64,000 bases of DNA from Chloroflexota bacterium (lineage in GTDB: Bacteria > Chloroflexota > Dehalococcoidia > DSTF01 > RBG-16-68-14), in NCBI GenBank assembly GCA_022565155.1, contig JADFKB010000005.1, positions 1 through 64,000 on the forward strand, given 5' to 3'. This document shows positions 20,936 through 30,904 of the stretch, piece by piece. Both the position numbers and the translations under genes were made by a program. How positions within the stretch are numbered: the first letter of the stretch is position 1; every line of letters begins with the position of its first letter. Under the pieces are notes generated by a model. The model was given only the letters and a program-made list of their open reading frames with translations, did no database searches and had not been told where the DNA came from.

Positions 20936-21614
20936 CAGAGCTGACCACCAGCTTGTAGCCAATGCCCCAGACCGTCTGAATCTTCACGCGTTTGGCGCCG
21001 CTCAGCTTCTCCCGCAGCCAGGCGACGTGGACATCGATCGTGCGGGTGTCGCCGTAGTAGTCGCTGCCCCAGACCAGTTGCAGCAAGCGCTCCCTGTCCA
21101 GCACTGTGCCAGTGTGGCTCATGAACGCGGCCAGTAGGTCGAACTCCTTCGCCCGCAGGGTAACTTGCTCGCCTTCCACCGTCACCTCGCGGCTGGCAGA
21201 GTCCAGGCGGACGCCATCCGCTTCCAGCACGGGCTGAGCGGGCGGTTCGTTCGAGGCGCGGCGCAGCACCGCCCTCACGCGCGCGACGAGCTCTCGCGGG
21301 TTGAAAGGCTTCGTTATGTAGTCGTCCGCGCCGAGCTCCAGGCCGACGATGCGGTCGATGTCGTCGTCGCGGGCCGTCAGGATGATGATCGGGACGTTGC
21401 TGGTTTTGCGCAGCTCCCGGCAGACGGCCAAGCCGTCCATCTCAGGCATCATGATGTCCAGGATGATCAGGTCCGGTCGAATCGACTTCGCCTTCTCCAG
21501 CGCCTCTGCGCCGTCGTAAGCGGCCTCCACCTGGTAGCCGTCCTTGTTCAGGTAGAGCCGGGCGAGCTTGACGATGTTCTGCTCGTCATCGACAACGAGG
21601 ATGGTGCTGGCCAT
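20925..21614 (-). CDS. OmpR-family response regulator
   Basis: TILVVDDEQNIVKLARLYLNKDGY...PDLIILDIMMPEMDG; winged-helix C-terminus ending TVWGIGYKLV. Confidence 0.96.
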   Translation of the reverse strand: MASTILVVDDEQNIVKLARLYLNKDGYQVEAAYDGAEALEKAKSIRPDLIILDIMMPEMDGLAVCRELRKTSNVPIIILTARDDDIDRIVGLELGADDYITKPFNPRELVARVRAVLRRASNEPPAQPVLEADGVRLDSASREVTVEGEQVTLRAKEFDLLAAFMSHTGTVLDRERLLQLVWGSDYYGDTRTIDVHVAWLREKLSGAKRVKIQTVWGIGYKLVVSSDES

Positions 21615-21963
21615 ACTTCCGCTCCTGGCTTGTTTGCCTAAGACGTTACCCCTTTACTATAACGCGACAGGAGAAGGAACGTACGAAGATGGCAGGACGG
21701 ACCGCTCTCCTGCCCTGCCTCCAAGCACTGCAGAATGCACACTATCCATGTGTGCGGGCGGCCCGCCCTCATACCGATCATCCGGCATCGACGATAAGTC
21801 AAAGCTAAGGGACTGTAAACTCTATGTTAACTCTGCCCGATGTCGCTCCTGAAGCGGTCCAAAGAATCTCTGCTGTGCTATACTCCGCTCGTGTCCTGCC
21901 ATCATCCGCGGGCTGCTAGGGGGTCCGTGTGCAGAGATGTAGCGATTGGGGAGGTGGCTTGTG

Positions 21964-22173
21964 ATGATTAGCGGACTGCCAAGGTGTCAAAAGTGCAAGG
22001 CCGGAGACCTGGTTCCTCTGTCCGACTTTGGAAGCCAGGGGGCGGCGATTCACTACAAGGCTTGGGCATGCACTAATCCGGGGTGCGGGTTCAATCTCAA
22101 GATCCGCAACGGCGATCTCTACGTCGACGAGCCGATAAGTAGCGGCGTCGGCCACGTCCCGCGCCCGCGCTAA
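21964..22173 (+). CDS. Small zinc-ribbon-like protein
   Basis: MISGLPRCQKCKAGDLVPLSD...AWACTNPGCGFNLKIRNGDLYVD with CxxC and CxNPGC pairs; promoter-like TGTGCTATACT upstream. Confidence 0.55.
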   Translation: MISGLPRCQKCKAGDLVPLSDFGSQGAAIHYKAWACTNPGCGFNLKIRNGDLYVDEPISSGVGHVPRPR

Positions 22174-22201
22174 CCGACCGCGCGCAACGTACGGCTGACC
22201 G

Positions 22202-23452
22202 TTAGCGGCCGATGCCGAGATACTGCATGCCCGCAGCCTCCACGGCCGTCCGGTCCACCGCGTTACGGCCGTCCAGTAGCGCCCGGCAGCCCGTAAACGA
22301 CGCCAGATCGAGGTCTCGGTACACATCGTGCCAGGCCTGCACGATCAGCGCATCGATGCGTGGTGGTGGGAGCGCGCCGGCAGGCTCCAGCCCCAGCTTT
22401 CGCAGCTCATCATCGGAATACAGCGGGTCGTGCATAATCGGCCGCGCACCGCGCCGCCGCAACGCTTCGACGAGCAGTAGCGCGCTCGAATGCGCGGCCT
22501 CCTTCACGTTTGCCCGATAGGCCAGTCCCAGCACCAGTACCGTCGCCCCGCGCAGCGAGCCGATCGCTCGCTCCAGCTTTCCCACGCCGTAGTCCGCCAT
22601 CGCATCGTTGGCGGCGCGCGCTGCCGCCGGCAGGCGGAGGGCGGCCTCTGCTGGGAGGAAGTAGGGGTAGACAGGGAGGCAGTGGCCGCCCACGCCGACG
22701 CCCGGCTGGTGCAGGTGCGAGAACGGCTGGCTGTTCGCCGCCGCGATCGCTTCCGTCACGTCGATGCCGAGTTCGTCGGCGTAGCGCGCCAGCTCACCAG
22801 CGAGCGCGATGTTGACGTCTCGATACACGCCTTCGGCCAGCTTGGAGAGCTCCGCCGTCTCCGGATCGGCGACGCGCAGCACGTCCGGCGCCTCAAGCGC
22901 GTTCGTGTAGAATGCGTGGGCCCGAGACCAGCTCTCGTCGTCGATAGCGCCAACGATCTTGGGGTAGGACTTCAGGTCTGCGAAGATGCGGCCCGTGGTC
23001 AGCCGCTCCGGGCTCGCCGCCAGCAGCGTGGCATCGATGCCGGCCAGCGCGTTGCCCACGCGGCCGCGCGTCGTGCCGACAGGTACCGTGGTTTCAACGA
23101 CGACGAGAGTGCCCGGCTGCAATCCTGCACGAATCGATTCGACCGCGGCGTCCAGTTGCGAGAAGTCAGGCTGTTGGCTCGCAGTCAGGCCGAGGGGCAC
23201 GATGATGACGACGACGTCGCTTTCGCGGACGGCCGCTGCCGTATCGCTCGTCGCGCGCAGGCGGCCCGAAGCGATCGCCGCGTCCAGCGCCGCTTCCAAA
23301 CCGGCCTCGCCTGCGATCGGACAGTCGCCGGCGTTGATCCGCTCTACCTTCGACGCGTCGACGTCGCAGCCGATGACAGAGAGGCCGCGTGAGGCGTACT
23401 GCACCGCCAGCGGCAGCCCGACCTTGCCCAGGCCGACGACGCAGGCCTTCAC
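22202..23452 (-). CDS. UDP-N-acetyl-hexosamine 6-dehydrogenase (WbpA/WecC-type nucleotide sugar dehydrogenase)
   Basis: GTG start VKACVVGLGKVGLPLAVQYASRGLSVIGCDVD; TTVPVGTTRGRV; GVGVGGHCLPVYPYFL; VLGLAYRANVKEAAHS. Confidence 0.92.
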   Translation of the reverse strand: MKACVVGLGKVGLPLAVQYASRGLSVIGCDVDASKVERINAGDCPIAGEAGLEAALDAAIASGRLRATSDTAAAVRESDVVVIIVPLGLTASQQPDFSQLDAAVESIRAGLQPGTLVVVETTVPVGTTRGRVGNALAGIDATLLAASPERLTTGRIFADLKSYPKIVGAIDDESWSRAHAFYTNALEAPDVLRVADPETAELSKLAEGVYRDVNIALAGELARYADELGIDVTEAIAAANSQPFSHLHQPGVGVGGHCLPVYPYFLPAEAALRLPAAARAANDAMADYGVGKLERAIGSLRGATVLVLGLAYRANVKEAAHSSALLLVEALRRRGARPIMHDPLYSDDELRKLGLEPAGALPPPRIDALIVQAWHDVYRDLDLASFTGCRALLDGRNAVDRTAVEAAGMQYLGIGR

Positions 23453-24441
23453 CGCCCCGCTTCTCCCACTGGCACCTGGACTGCATCGCCAAGCTGCGCC
23501 GATTCGACGAGCGCCTCCGCCACTCGCATCGCGGCGATGGCATCGGCCGCGCCGACGAGCGGCGGCTCGAGTCCACGCGCCGTCCGTAGAAACGCTGCCA
23601 GCTCGACGCGCAGCGGCTCCTGCCGCTCCACGTCGATAGCAGTAACGTTGGCCGCGTCCTTGGGGGGTGACGGATCGGGGTCTGGCCCAGAATCGTAAAA
23701 GCGCAGCTCCTGGCGGATGTAATCGGCGACGAACATGCCGTTTTCGCCGACTACGGCCAGCGTTCGCTGCTTGACGGGCGTTAGCCAGTTCACCTCTAAC
23801 GAGCCGATGACACCGTTCTCGAATCGGAGCAGGCCCAGCAGCGCATCTTCGAACTCCGTTCGCACGCCCCGCTGCGTCTCCGCGCGTGCCCGCTCCACCT
23901 CGCAACCGAGCAGGTGGCGCATCACGTCGATGTCGTGCGTCGCCAGGTCGTGTACCACGCCGATGTCGCGGTGGCGCTGGTGGAACGGCCCAACGCGGAC
24001 GGCGCGCATTTGCAGTACTCGGCCGATCTCGCCAGCGTCCAGACGCCGCTTCAACTCCACGACGGCGGGGTTGCAGCGTTCGATGTGCCCTGCTGCCAGG
24101 GGCACGCCGCGCGCCTCGGCGGCCGCCTGTATCCGCTCCCCCTCGGCAACGCTGGCGGCCAGCGGCTTTTCGACCAGCAACGGCACGCCTCGTTCGATGC
24201 AGGCGAGCGCCACCTCCAGGTGCGACCGCGTCGGCACGGCGATCGATACGGCGTCCAAGTGCTCTTCCGCCAGCAGGCGGTGGTAGTCGCCGTAGGCGCG
24301 CGCAGGCGCGTCGTTAAGCCGCGACTCGTCGCAGTCGGCGACGGCGACCAGTTCGGCGTCAGGGAGCTCGCTGTATACTCGCGCGTGGTTGCCGCCCATC
24401 ACGCCCATGCCGATGACGGCGACGCGCAGCCGGTCAGCCAC
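23449..24441 (-). CDS. Gfo/Idh/MocA oxidoreductase (WbpB/WlbA-like)
   Basis: LRVAVIGMGVMGGNHARVYSELPDAELVAVADCD; LLVEKPLA; AAGHIERCNPAV. Confidence 0.9.
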   Translation of the reverse strand: MADRLRVAVIGMGVMGGNHARVYSELPDAELVAVADCDESRLNDAPARAYGDYHRLLAEEHLDAVSIAVPTRSHLEVALACIERGVPLLVEKPLAASVAEGERIQAAAEARGVPLAAGHIERCNPAVVELKRRLDAGEIGRVLQMRAVRVGPFHQRHRDIGVVHDLATHDIDVMRHLLGCEVERARAETQRGVRTEFEDALLGLLRFENGVIGSLEVNWLTPVKQRTLAVVGENGMFVADYIRQELRFYDSGPDPDPSPPKDAANVTAIDVERQEPLRVELAAFLRTARGLEPPLVGAADAIAAMRVAEALVESAQLGDAVQVPVGEAGR

Positions 24442-25540
24442 GGCTTGCTCCGGAAAGCGCGCGTGCGCCGTTCACCGCTGCTGCGATAGCTTCGAGGTCG
24501 CTCTGCGCGAGGGCGGGGTGGATGGGCAGTGACAGCACTTCCTGCGCCGCCCGCTCCGCGACCGGGAACGAGCCGCCGATGCCCAGCTTCTGGTACAGCG
24601 GCTGATGGTGCAGGCAGCGTTCGTAGTACGGGATCGCTTCGATTCCCTGCGAGCGGAGGCTGTCGCGGAGCGCGTTGCGTGCGCCGCCTGGCACTCTGAC
24701 CGTGTACTGCTGGTAGACGTGGCGGGCGTCCGGGCGCTCCTGCGGCGTGACGACTCCCGCCAGGCGCTCGCTGAGCCAGGCGGCGTTGGCGCGGCGGCGC
24801 TCGTTCCAACGGTCCAGTTTTCGTAGCTGCGCCAGCCCCAGCGCCGCGGCGATCTCCGTCATCCGGAAGTTGCCGCTCAGCAGCGAGGTAACGTAGCGCG
24901 TCTCCTCGCCCTGGTTGCGTAGTATCCGCGCCTGCTCCGCGACCCGCCCGTCGTCCGTCACCACCATGCCGCCTTCGCCCGTCGTCATGCTCTTCGTGGC
25001 GTAGAAGGAGAAGCAGGCCGTTCCCCGCGACCCTATGGTCGCTCCGCGCCAGGACGCCCCGATCGCCTGGCAGGCGTCCTCGACGATCAGTAAGTCGCGC
25101 GCCTCGGCGAAGCCGCGCAGCGCCGTCATATCGCAGGGATGGCCGAAGAGGTGCACGGGCACGATCGCCCGTGTGCGCGGAGTTACCGCCGCCTCCGCGC
25201 GCGCTATGTCGCCCGTCAAATCGATAGTATAGTCGTCCTCGCGGACGTCGGCGAGCACAGGCCGCGCGCCGGCGAGCAGGACGGCGTTCGCGCTGGCGGC
25301 GAAGGTGAACGCCGGCACGAGCACTTCGTCGCCGTCGCCGATGCCGTGCGCCTGCAGCGCGATCACCAACGCGGCGGTGCCGGACGAGACGGCGACGGCG
25401 TGGCGGGCTCCGAAGTGCTCCGCGAACGCCTCCTCGAACTCGGCGACGCGCGGCCCTTGCGCCAGGCGGCCGGAGCGCAGCGCGGCCAGCACCGCCTGCT
25501 CCTCCTCGTCGCCGATCAGCGGCTGGGCGATGCGGATCAT
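24434..25540 (-). CDS. DegT/DnrJ/EryC1/StrS aminotransferase (WbpE-like)
   Basis: MIRIAQPLIGDEEEQAVLAALRSGRLAQGPRVAEFEEAFAEHFGARHAVAVSSGTAAL; VEDACQAIGA; FSFYATKSMTTGEGGM. Confidence 0.93.
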   Translation of the reverse strand: MIRIAQPLIGDEEEQAVLAALRSGRLAQGPRVAEFEEAFAEHFGARHAVAVSSGTAALVIALQAHGIGDGDEVLVPAFTFAASANAVLLAGARPVLADVREDDYTIDLTGDIARAEAAVTPRTRAIVPVHLFGHPCDMTALRGFAEARDLLIVEDACQAIGASWRGATIGSRGTACFSFYATKSMTTGEGGMVVTDDGRVAEQARILRNQGEETRYVTSLLSGNFRMTEIAAALGLAQLRKLDRWNERRRANAAWLSERLAGVVTPQERPDARHVYQQYTVRVPGGARNALRDSLRSQGIEAIPYYERCLHHQPLYQKLGIGGSFPVAERAAQEVLSLPIHPALAQSDLEAIAAAVNGARALSGASRG

Positions 25541-26115
25541 CGCGTCTGCACCTCCGCCTCCTCGAACTGAAAGCTCTGTTTGCAGGTTTCGCAGCGCCAA
25601 CGTTCGTCCTCCTGCGCGAGCGGCCGGCCGCAGGTGCAGACGTAGCCAACGGCGCGGGCGGGGTTGCCTGTGACCAGCGCATGCTCCGGCACATCGCGCG
25701 TGACGACCGCGCCAGCCGCGACCAGCGCCCAGCGTCCGATGACGATGCCGGGCAGCACGACCGCGCCCGCGCCGATAGACGCGCCGTACGACACCAGCGT
25801 TGGTTCTGCCTGCCAGTCGTCCTCAGTGAGCGGCTCACCTTCGGCATTGACGGCGCGAGGATAGCGGTCGTTGCTGAAGCTGACGTGCGGGCCGATAAAG
25901 ACGCCGTCCTGAACCGTCAAGCCACGAAAGAGGGAGGCGCGATTCTGAATCTTCACCCTGTCGCCGACAACGACACCGCGGTCGATGTAGACGCCCTTGC
26001 CGATCACGCACTCCTCGCCGACGACGGCGTCTTCCCGCACCTGGGCTTCGTGCCAGATGCGCGTGCCCGCACCGATGCGGGCGCTATCCGCGACGTGCGC
26101 CGTGGGATGGATCAT
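25537..26115 (-). CDS. Left-handed beta-helix N-acetyltransferase (WbpD-like)
   Basis: HPTAHVADSARIGAGTRIWHEAQVREDAVVGEECVIGKGVYID; FSNDRYPRA. Confidence 0.9.
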   Translation of the reverse strand: MIHPTAHVADSARIGAGTRIWHEAQVREDAVVGEECVIGKGVYIDRGVVVGDRVKIQNRASLFRGLTVQDGVFIGPHVSFSNDRYPRAVNAEGEPLTEDDWQAEPTLVSYGASIGAGAVVLPGIVIGRWALVAAGAVVTRDVPEHALVTGNPARAVGYVCTCGRPLAQEDERWRCETCKQSFQFEEAEVQTR

Positions 26116-27166
26116 CGCGCAGCAACTCTACCATGCGCTGGGCAGCGTGGCCATCGCCGAAGAGGGCGGCCGGCTCACCTGTTGGCCCCGTCCGCTGCGC
26201 CGCTTTCACGATGCGAGAGGGTTCCGTGCCGGCGAGCACGTTCCAGCCGCCGCCGCACGTCTCCGGCCACTCCGTCTCCTCGCGCAGCGTCACGCAGGGC
26301 ACGCCCAGCAAGTAGGCTTCTTTCTGGACGCCGCCGGAGTCGGTCAGCACGACGCGCGCGCTCCGCTCCAACGCGAGCATCTCCAGATACCCGACCGGCT
26401 CGATCACGCGAACGTTTGGCGTCGGTTCCAGATTCGCCGCCACCAGCGCCGCCCGTGCCCGCGGGTGGATGGGGAAGACCACCGGCTCGTCCAGCAGCGC
26501 CAGCGCCTCCAGTATCCGGCCGAGGGCGGCCGGGTCGTCCGTGTTGGCCGCGCGGTGCACCGTCACCAATACGTACCCTTTTGGTTGCAACTTCAGCCGT
26601 TCAATAACGTCTGTTCGCTCCTCGCTCAGCGGCAGGTGCTGGAGCAAGGCATCGTACATAATGTCGCCGGTGAGGCGGGCGCGCTCCGCCAAGCCTTCGC
26701 GGGATAGCTGGTCGAACGCGGTCTGCGTCGGGCAGAAGAGCAGGTCGGAACAGTGGTCAGTGACGATTCGATTGATCTCCTCCGGCATCGAACGGTTGAA
26801 GCTGCGTAGTCCCGCCTCCACATGGGCCAGCGGCAGGCCCAGCTTCGCGGCCGCCAGCGCGCCGGCGAGCGTTGAGTTGGTGTCGCCGAAGACGACGACC
26901 CAGTCCGGCGCTTCCTCTTGCAGCACCGGCTCCAGCCGCTCCAGCATGCGGCCGGTCTGCTCTCCGTGCGGCCCGGAGCCGACGCCGAGCCGGTGTCGCG
27001 GTTCGGGCAGATCGAGAGACTGGAAGAAGACGGCGGACAGCTCGTCGTCGTAGTGCTGGCCGGTGTGGACGAGCGCCTCTTCGATTCGCTGGGCGCGAAG
27101 CGCGGCGCTGAAGGCGGCGGCCTTGATGAATTGCGGTCGGGCGCCGGCGATGGTGACGACCTTCAC
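26084..27166 (-). CDS. Non-hydrolyzing UDP-N-acetylglucosamine 2-epimerase (WecB/WbpI-like)
   Basis: MKVVTIAGARPQFIKAAAFSAAL; LVHTGQHYDDELS; HVEAGLRSFNRSMPEEINR; LTDSGGVQKEAYLLGVPCVTLREETEWPET. Confidence 0.95.
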   Translation of the reverse strand: MKVVTIAGARPQFIKAAAFSAALRAQRIEEALVHTGQHYDDELSAVFFQSLDLPEPRHRLGVGSGPHGEQTGRMLERLEPVLQEEAPDWVVVFGDTNSTLAGALAAAKLGLPLAHVEAGLRSFNRSMPEEINRIVTDHCSDLLFCPTQTAFDQLSREGLAERARLTGDIMYDALLQHLPLSEERTDVIERLKLQPKGYVLVTVHRAANTDDPAALGRILEALALLDEPVVFPIHPRARAALVAANLEPTPNVRVIEPVGYLEMLALERSARVVLTDSGGVQKEAYLLGVPCVTLREETEWPETCGGGWNVLAGTEPSRIVKAAQRTGPTGEPAALFGDGHAAQRMVELLRDDPSHGARRG

Positions 27167-27174
27167 GGGGGTGG

Positions 27175-29082
27175 CTAGTTTTCGGAGATAAAGGGCGCCG
27201 GGTGTACGTCCCGCAGGTCGATGCGGGCGAGCGCGTGCAGGCGGGCCGCCAGCTCGTCGCGGTCCTCCGGCAGGTCGCGCTGCAACGCTTCGATCTTGCC
27301 GATGATCTCGTCTGCGGAGCAGGCGGGCGTGTTGTCCGCCAGGAAGATCTTAGGATGCGCCGTGCCCAGGAAGCGGCCGCGTCGTTGCAACGGCTCCTCG
27401 CCCAAATGCTCCCCGGGGCGGAGGCCGGTGTAGACGATCTCGATCTCTTTGCCGGGCTGGTAGCCGCGCAGCCGGATCAGCTTCTCCGCCAGGTCGCCGA
27501 TCTTCACCTCTTCGCCCAGGTCGAGCACGAATATCGACTCTTGCTCCTGGAACGCCGCCGCCTGCAGCAGCAGGCGCACGACCTGCGGCGGCGACATGAA
27601 GTAGCGCGTCGCCTGGGCGTCCGTCAGTAGCACCGGCCCGCCGCGTTCGATCTGGCGCAGGAACAGCGGTACCACGCTGCCCCGGCTGCCCATCACGTTG
27701 TGCAGCCGCACGGCGTTGTAGCGTGTCTTGCTGCGGCTAGCCAGCGCCACCGTCAGCAGCTCGCCGATGCGCTTCGTCGCGCCGTAGACGCTGTCCAGTT
27801 CGGCCGCCTTGTTGCTGGAGAGGAAGACGAACTGCTGCGCCCCCACGGCGTCGGCTGCGCGGCAGAGGTTCATCGTGCCCACGACGTTGACGTGGAACGC
27901 AGCCTCCGGGTGGGCTTCGATGACGGGGATATGCTTGTAGGCGGCGGTGTGGAAGATGACATCGGGCCGGGCGGCGCGGAAGGTGCGCTCCACCTGTTCG
28001 CGGTCGACGATGTTCGTGATCCAGATGCGCGCCTCCACGCCTTCGGCCGCGAGATCGCGCTGCAGGTCGTAGAGGCCGGTCTCGTTGGTATCGAGCAGGT
28101 GGAGGACGGATGGCCCCAGCGCGAGCAGTTGCTTGGTCAGCTCCTGGCCCAGATAGCCGGCTGCCCCTGTGACCAGCACGCCGCGGTCGCGGACGAGGTC
28201 AGCGCACGCCGCGGTATCGACCTTCGTCTCCTCGCGGCCGAGCAGGTCGTCGACGGTGATCTCGCGGAGCTGGGCGGACCCGCCCGCGTGCACCATCTCC
28301 GGCACGCCCGGCACCGTCCGCACCGCCACGTCGCCCTGCTGGCAGAGGCCGACGAAGTCGCGGATCGTGGCGCCGCTGGCGGAGGGCATCGCCAGCGCGA
28401 CCATATCGACGCTGCGGCTGGCGACGAGGTGCGGAATGTCCTGCCGCACCCCCAGTATCGTCAGGCCGTGGATGCGCTGGCCGCGCTTCTTCGGATCGTC
28501 ATCGACGAAGCCGATCGGCTTGTACTGCCACTCCGGATGCTGGAGGAACTCGCGTGCCAGCATCTGGCCGGTGTGGCCCGCGCCGGCGATCAGCACCTGC
28601 TGCGCCGGCCCGCCCCAGCCCGTAAACGGGGCTTGTGAGCGCAACCTCGGCCAGAGCTTCGCCACGCCCATCGAGAGGAAGATCAGCGCCGGCGCGGTGC
28701 CCGTGACGGTGAGCGGGATATGGCGCGGCGTCAGGAAGACGTTGATGCCGATGAGGAGGATCGAGACGAGGCCGACGGCTGACGCCAAGGTGATCGCGTC
28801 GGCGATGCTGGCGTACTGCCAGGCCGTTCGATAGATGCCGAAGAAGTAGTTACCGGCCAGATACGCGAGCACGATCAGCGCGATCACCTGGCCGAAGAAG
28901 ACCATCGATTCGCGCGGGATCGTACCATCGAACTTGAGGCCGAGCGCCGCCGCGTAGCTGGCGATGATCAGCAGCGCATCGAGTGCGAGGACAGGCAGCA
29001 GCCGCAGGCCGCGCTCGAGCAGCCATCCCGTTCCGCGCTGGGAGGCCGGTTCGCCGCTAGAACTGCTGGACTGCTCCGGCAT
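27175..29082 (-). CDS. Membrane nucleoside-diphosphate sugar dehydratase (CapD/WbpM-like)
   Basis: N-terminal TM helices plus Rossmann domain: GVLVTGAAGYLGQELTKQLL; HTAAYKHIPVIEAHPEAAFHVNVVGTMN; GSRGSVVPLFLRQIERGGPVLLTD. Confidence 0.93.
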   Translation of the reverse strand: MPEQSSSSSGEPASQRGTGWLLERGLRLLPVLALDALLIIASYAAALGLKFDGTIPRESMVFFGQVIALIVLAYLAGNYFFGIYRTAWQYASIADAITLASAVGLVSILLIGINVFLTPRHIPLTVTGTAPALIFLSMGVAKLWPRLRSQAPFTGWGGPAQQVLIAGAGHTGQMLAREFLQHPEWQYKPIGFVDDDPKKRGQRIHGLTILGVRQDIPHLVASRSVDMVALAMPSASGATIRDFVGLCQQGDVAVRTVPGVPEMVHAGGSAQLREITVDDLLGREETKVDTAACADLVRDRGVLVTGAAGYLGQELTKQLLALGPSVLHLLDTNETGLYDLQRDLAAEGVEARIWITNIVDREQVERTFRAARPDVIFHTAAYKHIPVIEAHPEAAFHVNVVGTMNLCRAADAVGAQQFVFLSSNKAAELDSVYGATKRIGELLTVALASRSKTRYNAVRLHNVMGSRGSVVPLFLRQIERGGPVLLTDAQATRYFMSPPQVVRLLLQAAAFQEQESIFVLDLGEEVKIGDLAEKLIRLRGYQPGKEIEIVYTGLRPGEHLGEEPLQRRGRFLGTAHPKIFLADNTPACSADEIIGKIEALQRDLPEDRDELAARLHALARIDLRDVHPAPFISEN

Positions 29083-29108
29083 CTGGCAGGTGGGATTCCC
29101 TTCCGCGC

Positions 29109-29708
29109 TTAGCGTGCGCCTCGCTGGCTCAGTACGGCCGGCGGTGTCTTCGCCAGGATCACCAGGTCCCGCAGAAGCGAGTGGTGGTCTACGTACTTAA
29201 GATCGTAGAGCATCATCTCTTCATAGGTCAAACTGCTGCGTCCATTGACCTGGGCGAGGCCGGTGATGCCCGGCCGGACGGAATGCCGGCGCTGGTACTC
29301 GGCTGGATACTGGGCGACCAGCTCCGGCACGTCCGGCCGCGGGCCGACGATCGACATCTCGCCGCGCAGGACGTTGATCAGGTTCGGTAGTTCGTCGATG
29401 CTCGTCGAGCGCATGAAGCCGCCGATGCGTGTGTACTGCTTGCCGCCGTAGAGTGGATCGAAGACGTAGCTGCTGAAATCGGACACCTGCGGCACCGGCG
29501 ACGAGCCGTCGCCGGCGTCCTGCGGGTCGCTGCGCATCGTGCGGAACTTGAGCATGGAGAAGGTTGCGCCGTCCCTGCCGACGCGCTGCTGCCTAAATAC
29601 CACCGGCCCTGGCGATTCCAGCTTCACCGCGATGGCGACGGCGGCGATGAGCGGCGAGAGCGCGATCAGCGTCGCGCCCGCCACGACGATGTCGAACGCC
29701 CGCTTCAC
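29109..29708 (-). CDS. Undecaprenyl-phosphate sugar phosphotransferase (bacterial sugar transferase)
   Basis: MKRAFDIVVAGATLIALSPLIAAVAIAVKLESPGPVVFRQQRVGRDGATFSMLKFRTM; SIVGPRPDVPELV; RPGITGLAQVNGRS. Confidence 0.95.
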   Translation of the reverse strand: MKRAFDIVVAGATLIALSPLIAAVAIAVKLESPGPVVFRQQRVGRDGATFSMLKFRTMRSDPQDAGDGSSPVPQVSDFSSYVFDPLYGGKQYTRIGGFMRSTSIDELPNLINVLRGEMSIVGPRPDVPELVAQYPAEYQRRHSVRPGITGLAQVNGRSSLTYEEMMLYDLKYVDHHSLLRDLVILAKTPPAVLSQRGAR

Positions 29709-29710
29709 AG

Positions 29711-30904
29711 CTAACGGCCCGGGCGCCGGTGCGCCTCCGCGATCTCGCGCACGGCGGCTGCCACGCGCTCCACGCCGGCGTCCTCCATGCGTGGATAGAT
29801 CGGCAGCGAGATCAACCCTTCGTAGATCGCCTCGGTCACAGGGAAGTCGCCAGGGCCGAGCGATAACGCCTTTCGATAGTACGGATGCAGGTGGATCGGG
29901 ATGAAGTGGACGGAGGTGCCGATGCCGCGTTCGCGCAGCTCCTCGATGAAGTGTGCGCGGTCGATGGTGAGCCGGTCGAGCTGCAAGCGGATGGGGTAGA
30001 GGTGCCAGGCGTGGACGATCTCGTCGCGCATCGGCGGGCGGATCAGCTCCGGTACGCCGGCGAAGAGAGCGTTGTACTGGTTGGCGATGTGCGTGCGGCG
30101 CGCCTGAAACGCCTCTAACCGTTTTAGTTGGTGGATGCCCAGCGCGGCCTGGATGTCGGTCATCGCGTAGTTGAAGCCGGGCGCCAGTACCTGGTACTCG
30201 GCGCTGCCGCCTTTCGAGTAACGGTTCCAGGCGTTCTTGCTCAGGCCATGGAGGCTGAGCAACCGCACCTGGTTGGCCAGATCGGCGTCGTTTGTCGTCA
30301 GCATGCCGCCCTGGCCGGTGGTGATCGCCTTGATCGGGTAGAAGCTGAACACCGCCGCGTCCGTCAGGGCGCCGATCGGCTGCCCGCGATAGCGTGCGCC
30401 GATCGCGTGCGCCGCGTCTTCGATGACGCGCAGCTTGTGCCGGTCTGCCAGCGCTTGCAGCTCGTCCATGCGGCAGGGCTGGCCGCCGTAGTGCACCGGC
30501 AGTAGCGCCTTCGTTCGCGGCGTAATCTTACGCTCGATCTCGTCGACATCGATGTTGTAGTCGTCCTCGCGCACGTCGGCCAGCACCGGTGTGGCGCCGG
30601 CGTGGAGGATGACGTTGACCGTGGCGGCGAACGTGAGCGGCGTTGTGATCACCTCGTCGCCGGGGCCGATGCCCGCCGCCAGCAGCGCCAGGTGCATGCC
30701 CGCGGTGCAGGACGAGAGCGCGACGGCGTGCGACGCGCCGGTTACATCCCGGAAGCCCTCCTCGAAGGCCTGGACCTTGGGGCCGCCGGTCAGCCAGCCG
30801 GAGCGCAGCGTATCGACGACTTCGTCGATCTCCTCCTGCCCGATCTCCGGCTGCGCGAACGGCAGGAACGGCTCGACGGCGGCGGCCGGACTCGATTCGG
30901 TCAC
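29711..30904 (-). CDS. DegT/DnrJ/EryC1/StrS aminotransferase
   Basis: GTG start VTESSPAAAVEPFLPFAQPEIGQEEIDEVVDTLRSGWLTGGPKVQAFEEGF; IEDAAHAIGARYRG; FSFYPIKAITTGQGGML. Confidence 0.94.
   Translation of the reverse strand: MTESSPAAAVEPFLPFAQPEIGQEEIDEVVDTLRSGWLTGGPKVQAFEEGFRDVTGASHAVALSSCTAGMHLALLAAGIGPGDEVITTPLTFAATVNVILHAGATPVLADVREDDYNIDVDEIERKITPRTKALLPVHYGGQPCRMDELQALADRHKLRVIEDAAHAIGARYRGQPIGALTDAAVFSFYPIKAITTGQGGMLTTNDADLANQVRLLSLHGLSKNAWNRYSKGGSAEYQVLAPGFNYAMTDIQAALGIHQLKRLEAFQARRTHIANQYNALFAGVPELIRPPMRDEIVHAWHLYPIRLQLDRLTIDRAHFIEELRERGIGTSVHFIPIHLHPYYRKALSLGPGDFPVTEAIYEGLISLPIYPRMEDAGVERVAAAVREIAEAHRRPGR

Noticed and set aside
23453-23905. N-terminal 150-aa extension of the nucleotide sugar dehydrogenase
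   Set aside because: Arg-rich out-of-frame readthrough over the Gfo/Idh gene; the conserved Rossmann start VKACVVGLGKVG begins at the GTG at 23452.
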